NCBI RefSeq assembly: GCF_020297365.1
Contig: NZ_JAIXIG010000020.1
Span: forward strand, 1-64,000
Source of the DNA: Curtobacterium oceanosedimentum
GTDB lineage: Bacteria > Actinomycetota > Actinomycetes > Actinomycetales > Microbacteriaceae
Length of the DNA: 64,000 nt
Reading direction: 5' to 3'
Shown one piece after another: positions 9,286-18,477 of the stretch (positions are counted from its first letter, which is position 1; each line of letters opens with the position of its first letter). The notes under the pieces are model-generated. The model was given only the letters and a program-made list of their open reading frames with translations. It searched no databases and was not told the DNA's origin. A program made the translations under genes and the position numbers.

Positions 9286-10278
9286 CTAGTACAGGGCGCT
9301 CGCGAGCCGCCGCCGAGCCGCGACCACGCGCGGGTCGTCGCTGCCGATGAGCTCGAAGTACTCGACGAGCCGGACCCGCAGGGCCTCGCGGTCCTCACCG
9401 AACACCGTCGGCACCAGGTCGAGCAGCCGCCCGAAGGCATCCTCGACGTGCCCGCCGGAGATGTCGAGGTCGGCGACCGCGAGCTGGGCCGGCACGTCCT
9501 TGGGGCCCGCGGCCGCAGCGGCACGGACCTCGTCGGCCGTCCGACCGTTCAGCCGGTCGAGCAGCGACACCTGCGCCAGTCCGGCCACGGCCATCTGGTC
9601 GTGCGGGTCCTGCGCGATGGCCGTCTTGTACTCCTGGATCGCCGTGGCGTAGTCGCCCTGCTCGATCGCGTCGTACGCGGCCTGGTGGTGCGGCGGCAGG
9701 GGCTCCGGCTCGGGCTCGCCCTGCTCGGCGGCGTCGACCGGGGCGGCCCCGTCGACGGTGACCCGACCGGACACACCGTTCTGCTCCGCCGCCTGGAGCA
9801 CCTGCTCGTAGACGTCGCGGACCTGCGCTTCGGGCAGCGCCCCGACGAAGAGCCCGAGGGGACGTCCGCCGATGAGCGCGGCCACGGTCGGGATCGACTG
9901 CGCCTGGAACGCCTGCACGAGCTGCGGGTTCGTGTCGGCGTCGACCTTGGCGAGCACCACACGGCCGTCGTACTCGGCGGTGAGCTGCTCCAGGATCGGC
10001 GACAGCTGCTTGCACGGACCGCACCACTCGGCCCAGATGTCCACGATGACCGGCACGATGGTCGAGAGCTGCAGGACGTCCTGGAACGACTGGTCGGTGA
10101 CGTCCATCACGAGCGACGGAACGGTCAGGTCACCGCCGGCGTCGGGGCCGGGTACCACCGCACCGTCCGGAGCGGGGGCTCCGGTGGGCGGCTGCGGCGG
10201 ACGCTGTGCGCGGTCGACCAGGGACGACAGGTCGACGGCGCCACGGAGTCCGGACGGGGTCGGGGGGATGTTGCTCAT
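9286..10278 (-). CDS. Thioredoxin-domain/TPR co-chaperone (YbbN/CnoX-like)
   Basis: 330 residues. A Pro/Gly-rich N-terminal tail (1-55) is followed by a thioredoxin fold with the redox motif WAEWCGPCKQ and the cis-Pro in SIPTV. A C-terminal half with TPR-like helices follows (HHQAAYDAIEQGDYATA and related). E. coli CnoX/YbbN has the same architecture and protects proteins from oxidation or hands them to chaperonin; this one keeps both active cysteines, so redox activity is likely. The start ATG overlaps the stop of the upstream membrane-protein gene by 4 nt, implying co-translation and perhaps an envelope link. Confidence 0.88.
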   Translation of the reverse strand: MSNIPPTPSGLRGAVDLSSLVDRAQRPPQPPTGAPAPDGAVVPGPDAGGDLTVPSLVMDVTDQSFQDVLQLSTIVPVIVDIWAEWCGPCKQLSPILEQLTAEYDGRVVLAKVDADTNPQLVQAFQAQSIPTVAALIGGRPLGLFVGALPEAQVRDVYEQVLQAAEQNGVSGRVTVDGAAPVDAAEQGEPEPEPLPPHHQAAYDAIEQGDYATAIQEYKTAIAQDPHDQMAVAGLAQVSLLDRLNGRTADEVRAAAAAGPKDVPAQLAVADLDISGGHVEDAFGRLLDLVPTVFGEDREALRVRLVEYFELIGSDDPRVVAARRRLASALY

Positions 10279-12017
10279 TGCACCTCACTCGCTGCGGTCA
10301 GGCCCTGCGTGAACCCGAGCAGGACCACTTTGTCATCCGAGGCGACCGGCGGCACGTAGAACAGCAGCTGGACGCTGTACGTGGCGCTGATCCCCTTCTT
10401 GCTGGTGTCGACACCGGACAGGGCCTTGACGGCGCCCTCGGTGTTCACCTCGGCACCCGACGCGGTCGGGGTCACCTTCTCGACCTCGTTGAGGTCGGCG
10501 GACACGAGCGCACCGGCGTCGTCGGTCGCGATGGCGACGGCGGAGTCGGCCGGCACCTCGGACGAGTACTCGATCTCCGCCGTGTCCGGCAGCGCCTTCG
10601 CCTTCTTGTCCTTGTAGGCCTTGCCGATGGTCGTGCGCAGGCCGTCGCCCTCGGTGGCGAACAGGTCGGCGTACTCGCTGCCGGTGTCCTTCGACAGGAC
10701 GTCGCCGTAGGCGGTGGCCACCTGGTCCGGTGCGATCGTCAGCAGCTTCGACTGCGGCGCGAGCAGCGCGGCACCGACGCTGGTCGGGGCGAGGCTCGGG
10801 ATCGTCGCGTCGGCCTCGAGCGAGACGTCGTAGGCGACCTTGTACGGGTCGCGCGCGGAGTCCTGCACGAGCGTCAGGGCCTGCGGAGCCGACTTCGCGT
10901 CGCAGTCCTCGGCGACGATGGTGAACACGGTGCGCGGCCAGGTGTCGGTCTGCTGCGGCAGTGCCACGCACACCTGGGCGGCCGAGATCGCCGGCGGCGC
11001 CTTGACGTCCGAGTCCTTGCCGCGGATCGAGTAGTTGGCCTGGCGCAGCTCGAGCGCGGCGCCGGTGAAGCGGGTCTCGGCGAGCTCGCCGTCCCGCGCT
11101 CCGTCGGCCTGCTTCGCGACCGCTGCGATGCGCTGCACGACGCGCGTGATCTGCTGCTTCGTCGCCGCGGTCGGCTCGGTCGTCTCGGGTGCACCCGTCG
11201 CCGTCGCGGTCGGGGTCGGGGTGGCGAGCGAGGCGTCCCCGCCCTGCGGCCAGTAGTCCGAGGAGCAGCCGGCCAGGGTCAGGGCGCCGGTCAGCAGCAC
11301 CGGCACGGCGACGAACGCGCGGGAGCCACGACGACCGCGGCGCGGCACCTGTGCCCCGGCGGCGGCGGCACGGCGCGAGGCACGCACGCGCGGCGGACGG
11401 GAGCCGCCGCTCCGACGGCGGGGTCCGCGGCCGCGACGCTGGTGCAGGAACGCGAGGACGAGCAGCACGAGGCCTCCCAGGACGAACACGCCACCGGCGA
11501 CGAGCAGCGGGCCGACAGACGGGGTCGCCGTGTCGCGGGGCCACGTGACCGAGATGTCGGCCGGTGCCGCCGACTTGCCGTCGCTGACGACGAGGACGGA
11601 GACGTCCTGCGGCAGCCGCACGGTGAACTGCCCGGCGCCGTCGTACTCCTGGTACCAGAGGTCGCTCCCCTCCGGCGACGGCACGCTCGTTCCGGAACCG
11701 GTCGTCGACCCGACCAGGGCGCCCTTCTCGGCGTCGAACCGGAGCGTCGTGTGGGCGGCGTCGCCGACCCACGCGTCGACGTCGGCCGACCGGCCGTAGG
11801 CGGCGAAGACCTTGCCGGACCCGGCGACGTTGATCCGCTGGTAGCCGGGGTTGGCGTTCAGCGTCGAGCCCGGGATCACCGTGACCGGTGCCGAGCTCGT
11901 GGTCGCGTTCTCGGCGACGAGCGAGGACGGCGGCGCGAACACGGTCCGCTGTCCCACCGCCAGCGCGACGAGCAGCAGGCCGATGACGAAACTGACGATC
12001 GCCAGGACGAATCGCAC
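10275..12017 (-). CDS. Membrane protein with an internal lipobox (unknown function)
   Basis: 580 residues, family not recognised. A first membrane helix (about 4-21) is followed by an extracytoplasmic domain (22-165), a second helix (168-191), and a strongly basic Arg-rich loop (194-233). Then comes a hydrophobic stretch ending in LTLAGC with Cys at 251, a textbook lipobox. The 330 residues after it look like a secreted beta-rich domain with a Thr/Pro linker. It reads as a two-helix protein fused to a lipoprotein precursor. An internal GTG start in the basic loop (codons near 211 or 224) could give the lipoprotein alone. A GGGAGAGAG SD precedes the ATG. It overlaps the thioredoxin gene. Confidence 0.8.
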   Translation of the reverse strand: MRFVLAIVSFVIGLLLVALAVGQRTVFAPPSSLVAENATTSSAPVTVIPGSTLNANPGYQRINVAGSGKVFAAYGRSADVDAWVGDAAHTTLRFDAEKGALVGSTTGSGTSVPSPEGSDLWYQEYDGAGQFTVRLPQDVSVLVVSDGKSAAPADISVTWPRDTATPSVGPLLVAGGVFVLGGLVLLVLAFLHQRRGRGPRRRSGGSRPPRVRASRRAAAAGAQVPRRGRRGSRAFVAVPVLLTGALTLAGCSSDYWPQGGDASLATPTPTATATGAPETTEPTAATKQQITRVVQRIAAVAKQADGARDGELAETRFTGAALELRQANYSIRGKDSDVKAPPAISAAQVCVALPQQTDTWPRTVFTIVAEDCDAKSAPQALTLVQDSARDPYKVAYDVSLEADATIPSLAPTSVGAALLAPQSKLLTIAPDQVATAYGDVLSKDTGSEYADLFATEGDGLRTTIGKAYKDKKAKALPDTAEIEYSSEVPADSAVAIATDDAGALVSADLNEVEKVTPTASGAEVNTEGAVKALSGVDTSKKGISATYSVQLLFYVPPVASDDKVVLLGFTQGLTAASEVQ

Positions 12018-12146
12018 GAACTCTCTCCCTACCGCGCCGGGGTGGGGATGTCGGCGCGCGAATCAGCGACTCAGGATAGCGAGCAACGCTGGACGGCGCA
12101 TCAATCCGCGCTGTCGTCGGTCTCAGACGACCCGCTCCGGCCCCCA

Positions 12147-12152
12147 CTACAC
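12147..12152 (+). promoter_or_regulatory. Likely -10 box for the coiled-coil gene
   Basis: TACACT lies about 50 nt before the GTG start, which has its own AGGAG ribosome-binding site. It is one of the few leadered promoters that can be picked out by eye here. No clear -35 was identified. Confidence 0.4.
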
Positions 12153-12202
12153 TCGACCGCGGGCCTTTCCTGAGCCCTCCGCCGACCACCCAGGAGCGAC
12201 AC

Positions 12203-14047
12203 GTGGCGAACGACGAGGCCGAGTTCGGGACCGAACTGCGCGGGTACCGCCGCGACGAGGTGGACCGTTCACTGAACGACCTGCGTCGCGAGCTCATCAA
12301 GTCGAACAACGACCGCGCCGACGCCGCCAAGGAGATCCGGCTGCTGCAGGCCCGCGTGTCCGAGCTGCAGGGCGAGCTCGACGAGGCCGGCACCCCGACC
12401 TACAGCGGTCTCGGCACCCGGCTCGAGTCGACCCTGCGCGTCGCCGAGGAGCAGTCGACCCGACTCATCAGCCAGGCGGACATCGACGCCCAGCGGCTCC
12501 GCGCCTCGAGCCGTGCCGAGGCCGAGCGGACCGTCCGCGAGGCCCGCGAGGAAGCGCGCGACACCCTCGAGGACGCCCGCACCCGCGCCACCGCCGAACT
12601 GAGCCGCGCCCGCGCCGAGGCGTCGGACACCGTCGAGCGTGCCCGCGCCGAGGCCGGCCTGCTCACGCAGGACGCCCGCAACGAGGCTGCCGCGGTCCGT
12701 GGCGCCGCGGTGACCGAGGCCGCCGAGGTGCGGTCGATCGCGATCCGCGAGACCGACGCGTTGCGCGCCCAGGTCGCGCACGAGGTCGCCGAGCTGCGCG
12801 AGACCGTGCAGCGCGAGTCCGCCGACGCCCGCACGGCAGCCGCCGAGCTCGACCGCGACACCGAGCACCGCCGCTCGGTCTTCGAGGCCGACCACGCCCG
12901 GCGCACCGCGGACCTCGACCGCGAGGAGACCGCCCGACGCGAGGCCCTCGAGCGCGAGGTGCGCGAGGGCCGCGCCGCCTGGCACCGCGAACGCGACGAG
13001 GAGCAGCAGGCGCACGCCGCGGCCCTGGAAGCCGGCCGAGCCGGACTCGACGCCGAGGTCGCGCGCCGCCGTGCCGAGCTCGACAGCGAGCTCGCCGACC
13101 GTCGTCGTGTCCTGGACGAGGACCTCGCCGCCGCCCGTGCCGAGTGGGACCGCGAACTCGCCGCGGCCCGCGTCGCACTGGCGCAGGAGGTCGAGGCGGC
13201 GCGCGCCCAGCTCCGCGTCGACGAGGAGCAGACCCGGGTCGAGAACGAGCGCCTGGTGCAGGAGACCGCCTCGCGCATCGCGCGCGAGCTCGAGGAGCAC
13301 GACGCGCGCCTCGCCGAGGAGCGTGCCGAGGCCGACGCCGCGGCCGAGCGCGCCGTCCGGGAGCACGAACAGGCCCTGGCCGCCCGGCGCGAGCGTGAGC
13401 ACGCCGAGGTCGACACCGAGATCGCCGACCGTCGGGCCGAGGAGCTCGGCACGCTCGAGGCCGAGCGGGAGGCACTCCGCCAGGAGATCGACACCGCCCG
13501 CGCGGACCTGGCGAAGGAGCGCGACGAGGTCCGGACCGAGATCGCTCGCGAGCGCGACGAAGCCCGCACCGCCCTGGAGTCCGAGCTCGCGGCGCGCCGG
13601 GACGACGCCGAGCAGGAGTACCTGCAGAAGCACCACGAGACGGTCACCGAGACGCAGAAGTACCTGGACGAGGCGAACCTGCAGCTCGCCGAGGCCACCC
13701 GTCGCGCGACCGAGGCCCGGCAGCGCGCCGAACGCCTGCAGCAGGAGGCCGACGATCTCGAGCGCACCAGCACCGCCGAGGCGCAGGAGCACGCCCGCAC
13801 CATCGTCGCCGACGCGCAGGACCGGGTGCACCGGATGGTCGCCGACGCCGAGGAGCGCACCGCCGGGGTGATCGCCGAGGCCGAGGACCGCCTGGCTGCC
13901 ATCCGCACCGAGCGCGAAGCGGTGGCCGGCTACCTCGAGAACCTCCGTGGCGTCCTCACGAACGCCACCGGCCTGCTCGTCGACGCTCCGGTCGACGCGA
14001 CGGACGCGACAGACGCGAGCGACGACCGGGACGCCGCCGACCGCTGA
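12203..14047 (+). CDS. Long DivIVA-like coiled-coil protein (polar growth/cytoskeletal candidate)
   Basis: 614 residues, almost all charged Glu/Arg/Ala heptad-like coiled coil. The N-terminus (FGTELRGYRRDEVDRSLNDL) resembles the membrane-binding DivIVA domain. After a short break (TPTYSGLG) the coil runs to about residue 570, then an acidic Ala/Asp/Thr tail follows. By analogy with DivIVA/Wag31, Scy and FilP it may organise the cell pole or wall-synthesis machinery; that is inference. Start GTG with AGGAG 8 nt upstream. It is monocistronic, with a hairpin after it. The very high content of GCCGAG-type codons is a compositional effect of the coil. Confidence 0.8.
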   Translation: MANDEAEFGTELRGYRRDEVDRSLNDLRRELIKSNNDRADAAKEIRLLQARVSELQGELDEAGTPTYSGLGTRLESTLRVAEEQSTRLISQADIDAQRLRASSRAEAERTVREAREEARDTLEDARTRATAELSRARAEASDTVERARAEAGLLTQDARNEAAAVRGAAVTEAAEVRSIAIRETDALRAQVAHEVAELRETVQRESADARTAAAELDRDTEHRRSVFEADHARRTADLDREETARREALEREVREGRAAWHRERDEEQQAHAAALEAGRAGLDAEVARRRAELDSELADRRRVLDEDLAAARAEWDRELAAARVALAQEVEAARAQLRVDEEQTRVENERLVQETASRIARELEEHDARLAEERAEADAAAERAVREHEQALAARREREHAEVDTEIADRRAEELGTLEAEREALRQEIDTARADLAKERDEVRTEIARERDEARTALESELAARRDDAEQEYLQKHHETVTETQKYLDEANLQLAEATRRATEARQRAERLQQEADDLERTSTAEAQEHARTIVADAQDRVHRMVADAEERTAGVIAEAEDRLAAIRTEREAVAGYLENLRGVLTNATGLLVDAPVDATDATDASDDRDAADR

Positions 14048-14053
14048 CGGGAC

Positions 14054-14088
14054 CCGGTCTGGAGGCGCGTGGTGCGCCTCCAGACCGG
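14054..14088. terminator. 15-bp hairpin after the coiled-coil gene
   Basis: Perfect arms at 14054-14068 and 14074-14088 with a 5-nt loop. They contain CTGGAGGCGC, a variant of the GGAGGC core. It lies in the convergent gap with the alpha/beta hydrolase gene. Confidence 0.75.
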
Positions 14089-14130
14089 CTCACCCGGGCG
14101 GGCGGTCCGGTCCACGGCGACCGCCGTGCG

Positions 14131-14862
14131 TCAGACCGGCCAGTGCGTGCGCAGCGGCGCGGTGCCGGGCACGACCAGGTCCGCGACGGCGTCGAGCACG
14201 ATGCGGACGTACCGCTCCCCCACCCAGAGGTGCTTCGCACCCTCGATCGGGACGACCCGGACGTTCGGGGCGACGGCGAAGCGCTCCGCGGCCGCCTCGG
14301 GCTGCAGGAAGTCGTCGTGCTCCGGCACGAGTGCGACCACGGGCACGTCGACGGCGGCCCAGCAGGCCAGTTCGTCGTCCGACGTACGGTGCAGCGGCGG
14401 CGACAGCAGGACGACACCGGCGACCCTGCCGGCCTCGACGTGTTCCAGCGCGTGCTTGAGGATCACCTCGGTCCCGAACGACCACCCGACGAGCCACGGC
14501 GTCGGCAGGCCGCGGTCGACGACCTCGGTGACGGCGGCGCGCAGATCGAAGCCCTCGGAGACGCCGTCGCCGAAGGTCCCCTCGGAGGTGCCGCGCGGAG
14601 AGGTCACCGACCGGAAGTTGAAGCGCAGGACGGCGATGTCGGCGAGGGCGGGCAGCCGGGCCGCGGCCTTCTTGAGCACGTGCGAGTCCATGAACCCGTG
14701 CGCCGTGGGCAGTGGGTGGAGCGTCACGATCGTGCCGCGGGCCGGACGGTCGAGGGGCTCGGCCAGTTCGCCGACCAGGGTGAGGTGGTCGTCGGTGACG
14801 AGCTCGACGTCGGTGCGCAGCGCCGGTAACTCGGTGGCGGAGCGGATCTCGGTGTCGGTCAT
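14131..14862 (-). CDS. Alpha/beta hydrolase
   Basis: 243 residues. Serine hydrolase fold with the nucleophile elbow GWSFGTE, an acidic residue in the PEHDDFL segment and the catalytic His in AKHLWVG. The N-terminal part TIVTLHPLPTAHGFMDSHVL resembles dienelactone-hydrolase-like or short-chain acyl hydrolases; the substrate is unknown. Start chosen as the ATG at 14862 because it overlaps the stop of the upstream 100-residue gene (ATGA). A longer frame upstream is Arg-rich and not protein-like. It forms a two-gene unit with that small protein. Confidence 0.82.
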   Translation of the reverse strand: MTDTEIRSATELPALRTDVELVTDDHLTLVGELAEPLDRPARGTIVTLHPLPTAHGFMDSHVLKKAAARLPALADIAVLRFNFRSVTSPRGTSEGTFGDGVSEGFDLRAAVTEVVDRGLPTPWLVGWSFGTEVILKHALEHVEAGRVAGVVLLSPPLHRTSDDELACWAAVDVPVVALVPEHDDFLQPEAAAERFAVAPNVRVVPIEGAKHLWVGERYVRIVLDAVADLVVPGTAPLRTHWPV

Positions 14863-15161
14863 GCGATGCTCCAGCAGTGGTTGTGCCAGTGCCGGCGGGA
14901 CGCCAGGTCGGCGGCGTCGCCGAGGACGCCGTCGGTCCGCCACACCACCACGTGGGCGGTCCCGGGCAGGACCGTCCCGCCGCAGCCCGGGCAGACGTAC
15001 TCCTTCTGCGCCGACGCGGCCGAGATCGGCTGCACCTGGTACTCGCGCCCCCGACGCACCTCGGTGCGCCGCCAGGAGCTCATCAGGCGGTCGAGACCGG
15101 ACTCCTCGTCAGGCACGACCTCGCGACCACGGGGACGCCGCGGCCGGTTGCTGCGCGGCAC
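14859..15161 (-). CDS. Small zinc-ribbon-like protein
   Basis: 100 residues, function unknown. A basic N-terminus is followed by CPGCG, then a His-rich end (RRHWHNHCWS) that could supply further metal ligands, giving a C2-H/C type zinc site. Homologous-looking actinobacterial proteins are often labelled ATP/GTP-binding, but no P-loop is visible here, so I would not use that name. It is coupled by overlap to the hydrolase gene downstream. Confidence 0.7.
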   Translation of the reverse strand: MPRSNRPRRPRGREVVPDEESGLDRLMSSWRRTEVRRGREYQVQPISAASAQKEYVCPGCGGTVLPGTAHVVVWRTDGVLGDAADLASRRHWHNHCWSIA

Positions 15162-15173
15162 CCGAACTGCCGA

Positions 15174-16154
15174 TCAGTACCAGTTGACGGCCTGGCTGTG
15201 ACCCCAGGCAGCACACGGGGTGCCGTAGACACCCGCGATGTAGTTGAGACCCCAGGTGATCTGCGTGGCGGGGTTGGTCTGCCAATCAGCGCCGGCCGTC
15301 TCCATCTTCTTGCCCGGAAGCGCCTGCGGGATGCCGTAGGCACCGCTCGGGTTGTACGCGTTGACCCGCCAGCCCGACTCCTTGTTCCACAGGGAGACGA
15401 GGCAGTTGTACTGGTCGGTGCCCCACCCGCGTGCGGTGACCTGCTCGAGGGCGATGGCCTGCGCGCTGCCCGGGTCGGGCGTCGCGGCGACCGCGGCCAG
15501 GGTGTTGCCGGCGGAGACGGGCTCGTCGGCGGTCTCGGCCGGGGCGTCCGTCGTGGCCTCGGCGTCGTCCGTCTCCTCGGCGTCTTCCGCCGGAGCCGGC
15601 TTGACGACCTTCGGTGCGGGGACGGTCACGCCGTAGCCGTCGCGGTCGGCGACCACGGCGTCCGCGCCGTTCGCCGTGTACTGCTGCGGCGAGGGGGTCT
15701 TGACGAGCACCGGGGTGTCGACGGCCGCACGGGCGACGTCGGCCTGGAGCGGGTTGAAGAGCGAGGCGCCGACGAACAGGAACACGCCGACGAACGCGAA
15801 GGCCGGCACCGCGGCGCGCTTGCGGGCGAAGGTGTTCACCGCGGCGACACCGCCGAGGGCCTTCGGTTCCACCGTCGCACGGCGCTGCTGCACGGCGCGG
15901 GGGGCGACCGCTGCGCTCGGGACGTCGTGCGCGTAGGCCGCGACGCGTTCGTCCGAGACGCGGTTCGCCGCGACCGACTTCGGCATGGCGACCGGACCGG
16001 TGGTCACGGCCGGAGCCTGCTCGTCCGCCCGGATCACCGACGTCGCCGTCGTGCGGGTTCGCTGCATTGCCGCGCGGCGCTCACCGGCAGCCTGGAGGCC
16101 GAGGTGCTCGCGGGATGCGCGGTCGGAGCTGATGTCTGCCGTGTGCCTGCCCAT
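15174..16154 (-). CDS. Exported lysozyme/transglycosylase-like wall protein
   Basis: 326 residues. A cytoplasmic N-terminal region (1-110) contains basic and Ala-rich sequence, then one membrane segment (AVPAFAFVGVFLFVGASLF). An Ala/Asp/Glu/Thr-rich linker (about 180-235) follows, and a C-terminal domain with LVSLWNKESGWRVNAYNPSGAYGIPQALPG. That pattern, a catalytic-type Glu and an xSGAYGIPQ segment, is typical of SLT-like lytic transglycosylases in actinobacterial secreted proteins. It is expected to cut or remodel peptidoglycan outside the membrane. TACCCT lies 10 nt before the ATG as a possible -10 box. Confidence 0.85.
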   Translation of the reverse strand: MGRHTADISSDRASREHLGLQAAGERRAAMQRTRTTATSVIRADEQAPAVTTGPVAMPKSVAANRVSDERVAAYAHDVPSAAVAPRAVQQRRATVEPKALGGVAAVNTFARKRAAVPAFAFVGVFLFVGASLFNPLQADVARAAVDTPVLVKTPSPQQYTANGADAVVADRDGYGVTVPAPKVVKPAPAEDAEETDDAEATTDAPAETADEPVSAGNTLAAVAATPDPGSAQAIALEQVTARGWGTDQYNCLVSLWNKESGWRVNAYNPSGAYGIPQALPGKKMETAGADWQTNPATQITWGLNYIAGVYGTPCAAWGHSQAVNWY

Positions 16155-16215
16155 GAGTAGGACCAGGGTAACGGAACGATCACGGAAAGCGAAGCACCTC
16201 GTGACCGCGCGTCGT

Positions 16216-16764
16216 CTAGCGGACGGCGAGCATGACCTCGACGACCGCGTCGAGCAGGGCGTCGACCTGTGCCTCGCGGTAGCCGCCGTGCTTCGGACGG
16301 AACACGATCGAGCGCACCTCGGTCAGGCTGAGCGGCTTGCCCTCGCGGAAGTAGCCGGCGAGCCGGGTCGCGAAGGCGTCGACGTCCTTCGGGTGGTACC
16401 CGGTGCCGAGCACGCTGACCCGGCTGAAGCGCTGACCGTCCGGCCGCTCGAGTCGAGCCACGACGTCCGACGCCTTCGTGCGTGCCTCGGCGTACCAGGC
16501 CTTCTTGCCGACCTCGCTCATCTCACGCTCGCGCTCACGGGCCGCGAAGGCGTCCTCCAGACGTTCGAGCGCCGCGTCGACGTGCGACGTGGAGTAGCCG
16601 CCCTTGCGCATCGAGAAGGCGGTGGCGCGGATCTTCGCCGCCTCGATGCCGGGGGCGCTGTCGTCGGCCGAGTACGCGCGACGGGCGTCCTCGAGGAAAC
16701 GCTCGACCTCGTCGACGTCGTATCCGAGGGCGGAACGGGCTGCGGTCGGGAAGGTGGTGGCCAC
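16216..16764 (-). CDS. DivIVA-domain (DivI1A) protein, two repeats
   Basis: 182 residues. Two copies of the actinobacterial DivI1A motif are visible: GYDVDEVERFLEDARRAY with FSMRKGGYSTSHVD, and GYHPKDVDAFATRLAGYF with FRPKHGGYREAQVDALLD. Proteins with these repeats are associated with DivIVA-like curvature or polar localisation; the actual role is unknown. Start chosen as GTG at 16764 because the conserved FPTAARSALGYD follows; upstream frame is non-protein-like. CAGAAT ends 6 nt before this GTG, compatible with a leaderless promoter. Confidence 0.82.
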   Translation of the reverse strand: MATTFPTAARSALGYDVDEVERFLEDARRAYSADDSAPGIEAAKIRATAFSMRKGGYSTSHVDAALERLEDAFAAREREREMSEVGKKAWYAEARTKASDVVARLERPDGQRFSRVSVLGTGYHPKDVDAFATRLAGYFREGKPLSLTEVRSIVFRPKHGGYREAQVDALLDAVVEVMLAVR

Positions 16765-16865
16765 GGCGTCATTCTGCCAGTCCCGCACCATGGCACAACC
16801 TGGACGCGCTGCGGACCGCCCCCGGACCGGTGGCGCTCCCGTTCCCGCTCCTGCGCGGACAGGCG

Positions 16866-17876
16866 TCAGTGGTGGACGATCAGGTACAGCACGTAGGCGA
16901 CGGCCGCCGACGGCAGGATGCTGTCGATGCGGTCGAGCAGCCCGCCGTGCCCGGGCAGGAACGACGAGATGTCCTTGATGCCGAGGTCGCGCTTGATCAT
17001 CGACTCGGTCAGGTCGCCGAGGGTGGCGGACCCGGAGATGAGCACACCGAGCACGATGCCGGTCCACCAGGGCAGGCCGAGCATGAGCCAGGTCACCAGG
17101 ATGCCGACCAGGATGCTCGCCGCGACGGACCCGGCGAAGCCCTCCCAGGTCTTCTTCGGGCTGATGCGCGGCGCCATCGGGTGCTTGCCGAGGTTGAGCC
17201 CCGTCGCGTACGCCCCGGTGTCCACCGCGACCACCACCAGGATGAACCCGATGACCCACAGCTGCCCGTCCGGCTGTGCTGACAACAGCACCACGCAGGC
17301 GCCGAGCAGCGAGACGTAGGCCTGGGCGAACAGGCCGTTCGTCAGGTCGCGGACGACGTTGCCCGCCGGCGGACGCTGCCGCGACAGTCCGACCTCGACC
17401 AGGCGCCACGCGCTGACGACCACGATCCCGCCGAGCAGCGTGAACAGCGCCGCTGCCTGACCGACCAGGAACGCCGCGGGCACGATCGCGATCGCCACCG
17501 CGACGCTCGGGATCCGCGGGACGTCGCGCCCGGCGAAGCGCATCGCGCTCGTGAGCTCGTACACACCCACCCCGAGCAGGAACGCCGCCACGACCATGAA
17601 CGACGGCGTCCAGATGAGCAGCGTGCCGAGCATGACGACGGCGAACGCGAGCGCGATCCCGATCGCCGCCGGCAGGTTGCGGCCGGTGCGGGCGGTCAAG
17701 GCCTGGTTCCGCGCGCCGAGGTCGGCCTTGCGCTGCCGGAGCTGCGCCTCGAAGTCGACGCGGGCCGCTCGGGCGCGCGCGTCGAAGTCCTGGCGGAGCC
17801 CCTTCTTCACGGGCCCGCTCGATGCGGGCCCGTGCTCTGCTGTGGGGCGGTCACCGCCCTGGTCGGGACGACGCAT
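16866..17876 (-). CDS. cdsA: Phosphatidate cytidylyltransferase CdsA
   Basis: 336-residue integral membrane enzyme making CDP-diacylglycerol from phosphatidate and CTP, the branch point to membrane phospholipids. A charged cytoplasmic N-terminus (1-65) is followed by about 8 hydrophobic helices. The CDP-DAG synthase signature is near the C-terminus: SATLGDLTESMIKRDLGIKD then LPGHGGLLDRIDS. The start ATG overlaps the frr stop by one base (TGATG), so it belongs to the frr-cdsA unit. Confidence 0.95.
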   Translation of the reverse strand: MRRPDQGGDRPTAEHGPASSGPVKKGLRQDFDARARAARVDFEAQLRQRKADLGARNQALTARTGRNLPAAIGIALAFAVVMLGTLLIWTPSFMVVAAFLLGVGVYELTSAMRFAGRDVPRIPSVAVAIAIVPAAFLVGQAAALFTLLGGIVVVSAWRLVEVGLSRQRPPAGNVVRDLTNGLFAQAYVSLLGACVVLLSAQPDGQLWVIGFILVVVAVDTGAYATGLNLGKHPMAPRISPKKTWEGFAGSVAASILVGILVTWLMLGLPWWTGIVLGVLISGSATLGDLTESMIKRDLGIKDISSFLPGHGGLLDRIDSILPSAAVAYVLYLIVHH

Positions 17877-18430
17877 CAGACCTCGAGGAGTTCGGCTTCC
17901 TTCTTCTTCAGCGCGTCGTCGATCTGGTCGACGTGCTTCTTCGTCAGGGACTCCAGGTCCTTGTCGCCGCGCGAGATCTCGTCGTCCGAGATCTCGCCCT
18001 TGAGTGCGTCGAGGTCGTCCTTGGCCTTGCGGCGGATGTTGCGGATGACGACCTTGTGGTCCTCGCCCTTGCCGCGCACGAGCTTCACGAACTCCTTGCG
18101 GCGGTCCTGGGTGAGCTCCGGGATCGTCACACGGACGATCTCGCCGTCGTTCGACGGGCTGGCGCCGAGGTTCGGGAACGTCGCGATGGAGCGTTCGATC
18201 TCCTTGAGCGCCGACTTGTCGTACGGCGTGACGATGAGCGTGCGTGCCTCGGGCGTCTGCAGGGACGCCAGCTGCGCGAGCGGCGTCGGCGTGCCGTAGT
18301 AGTCGACCGGGATCTTCTGGAAGAGCGCGGCGTTGATCCGGCCGGTGCGGACGGTCGAGAAGTCGTCCTTGGCGACCTCCACGGCCTTCGCCATCTTCTC
18401 GGTGGCTTCGGTCAGGACATCACTGATCAC
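17876..18430 (-). CDS. frr: Ribosome recycling factor
   Basis: 184 residues, the full family length. With EF-G it splits post-termination ribosomes. Typical features are the [20 protein letters not shown] segment, [19 protein letters not shown], and the C-terminal basic helix region [11 protein letters not shown]. Lies downstream of pyrH with a 47-bp gap and overlaps cdsA, the common rpsB-tsf-pyrH-frr-cdsA order. Confidence 0.97.
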   Translation of the reverse strand: MISDVLTEATEKMAKAVEVAKDDFSTVRTGRINAALFQKIPVDYYGTPTPLAQLASLQTPEARTLIVTPYDKSALKEIERSIATFPNLGASPSNDGEIVRVTIPELTQDRRKEFVKLVRGKGEDHKVVIRNIRRKAKDDLDALKGEISDDEISRGDKDLESLTKKHVDQIDDALKKKEAELLEV

Positions 18431-18477
18431 GGTGTTACTCCTTCGGTACTGGCGTCGAGTCTAGTCAGCGCCGGGGC

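Noticed and set aside
14859..15161. ATP/GTP-binding protein label for the 100-residue gene
   Set aside because: No Walker A or other nucleotide-binding motif is present; only a CPGCG and His/Cys-rich end are visible.
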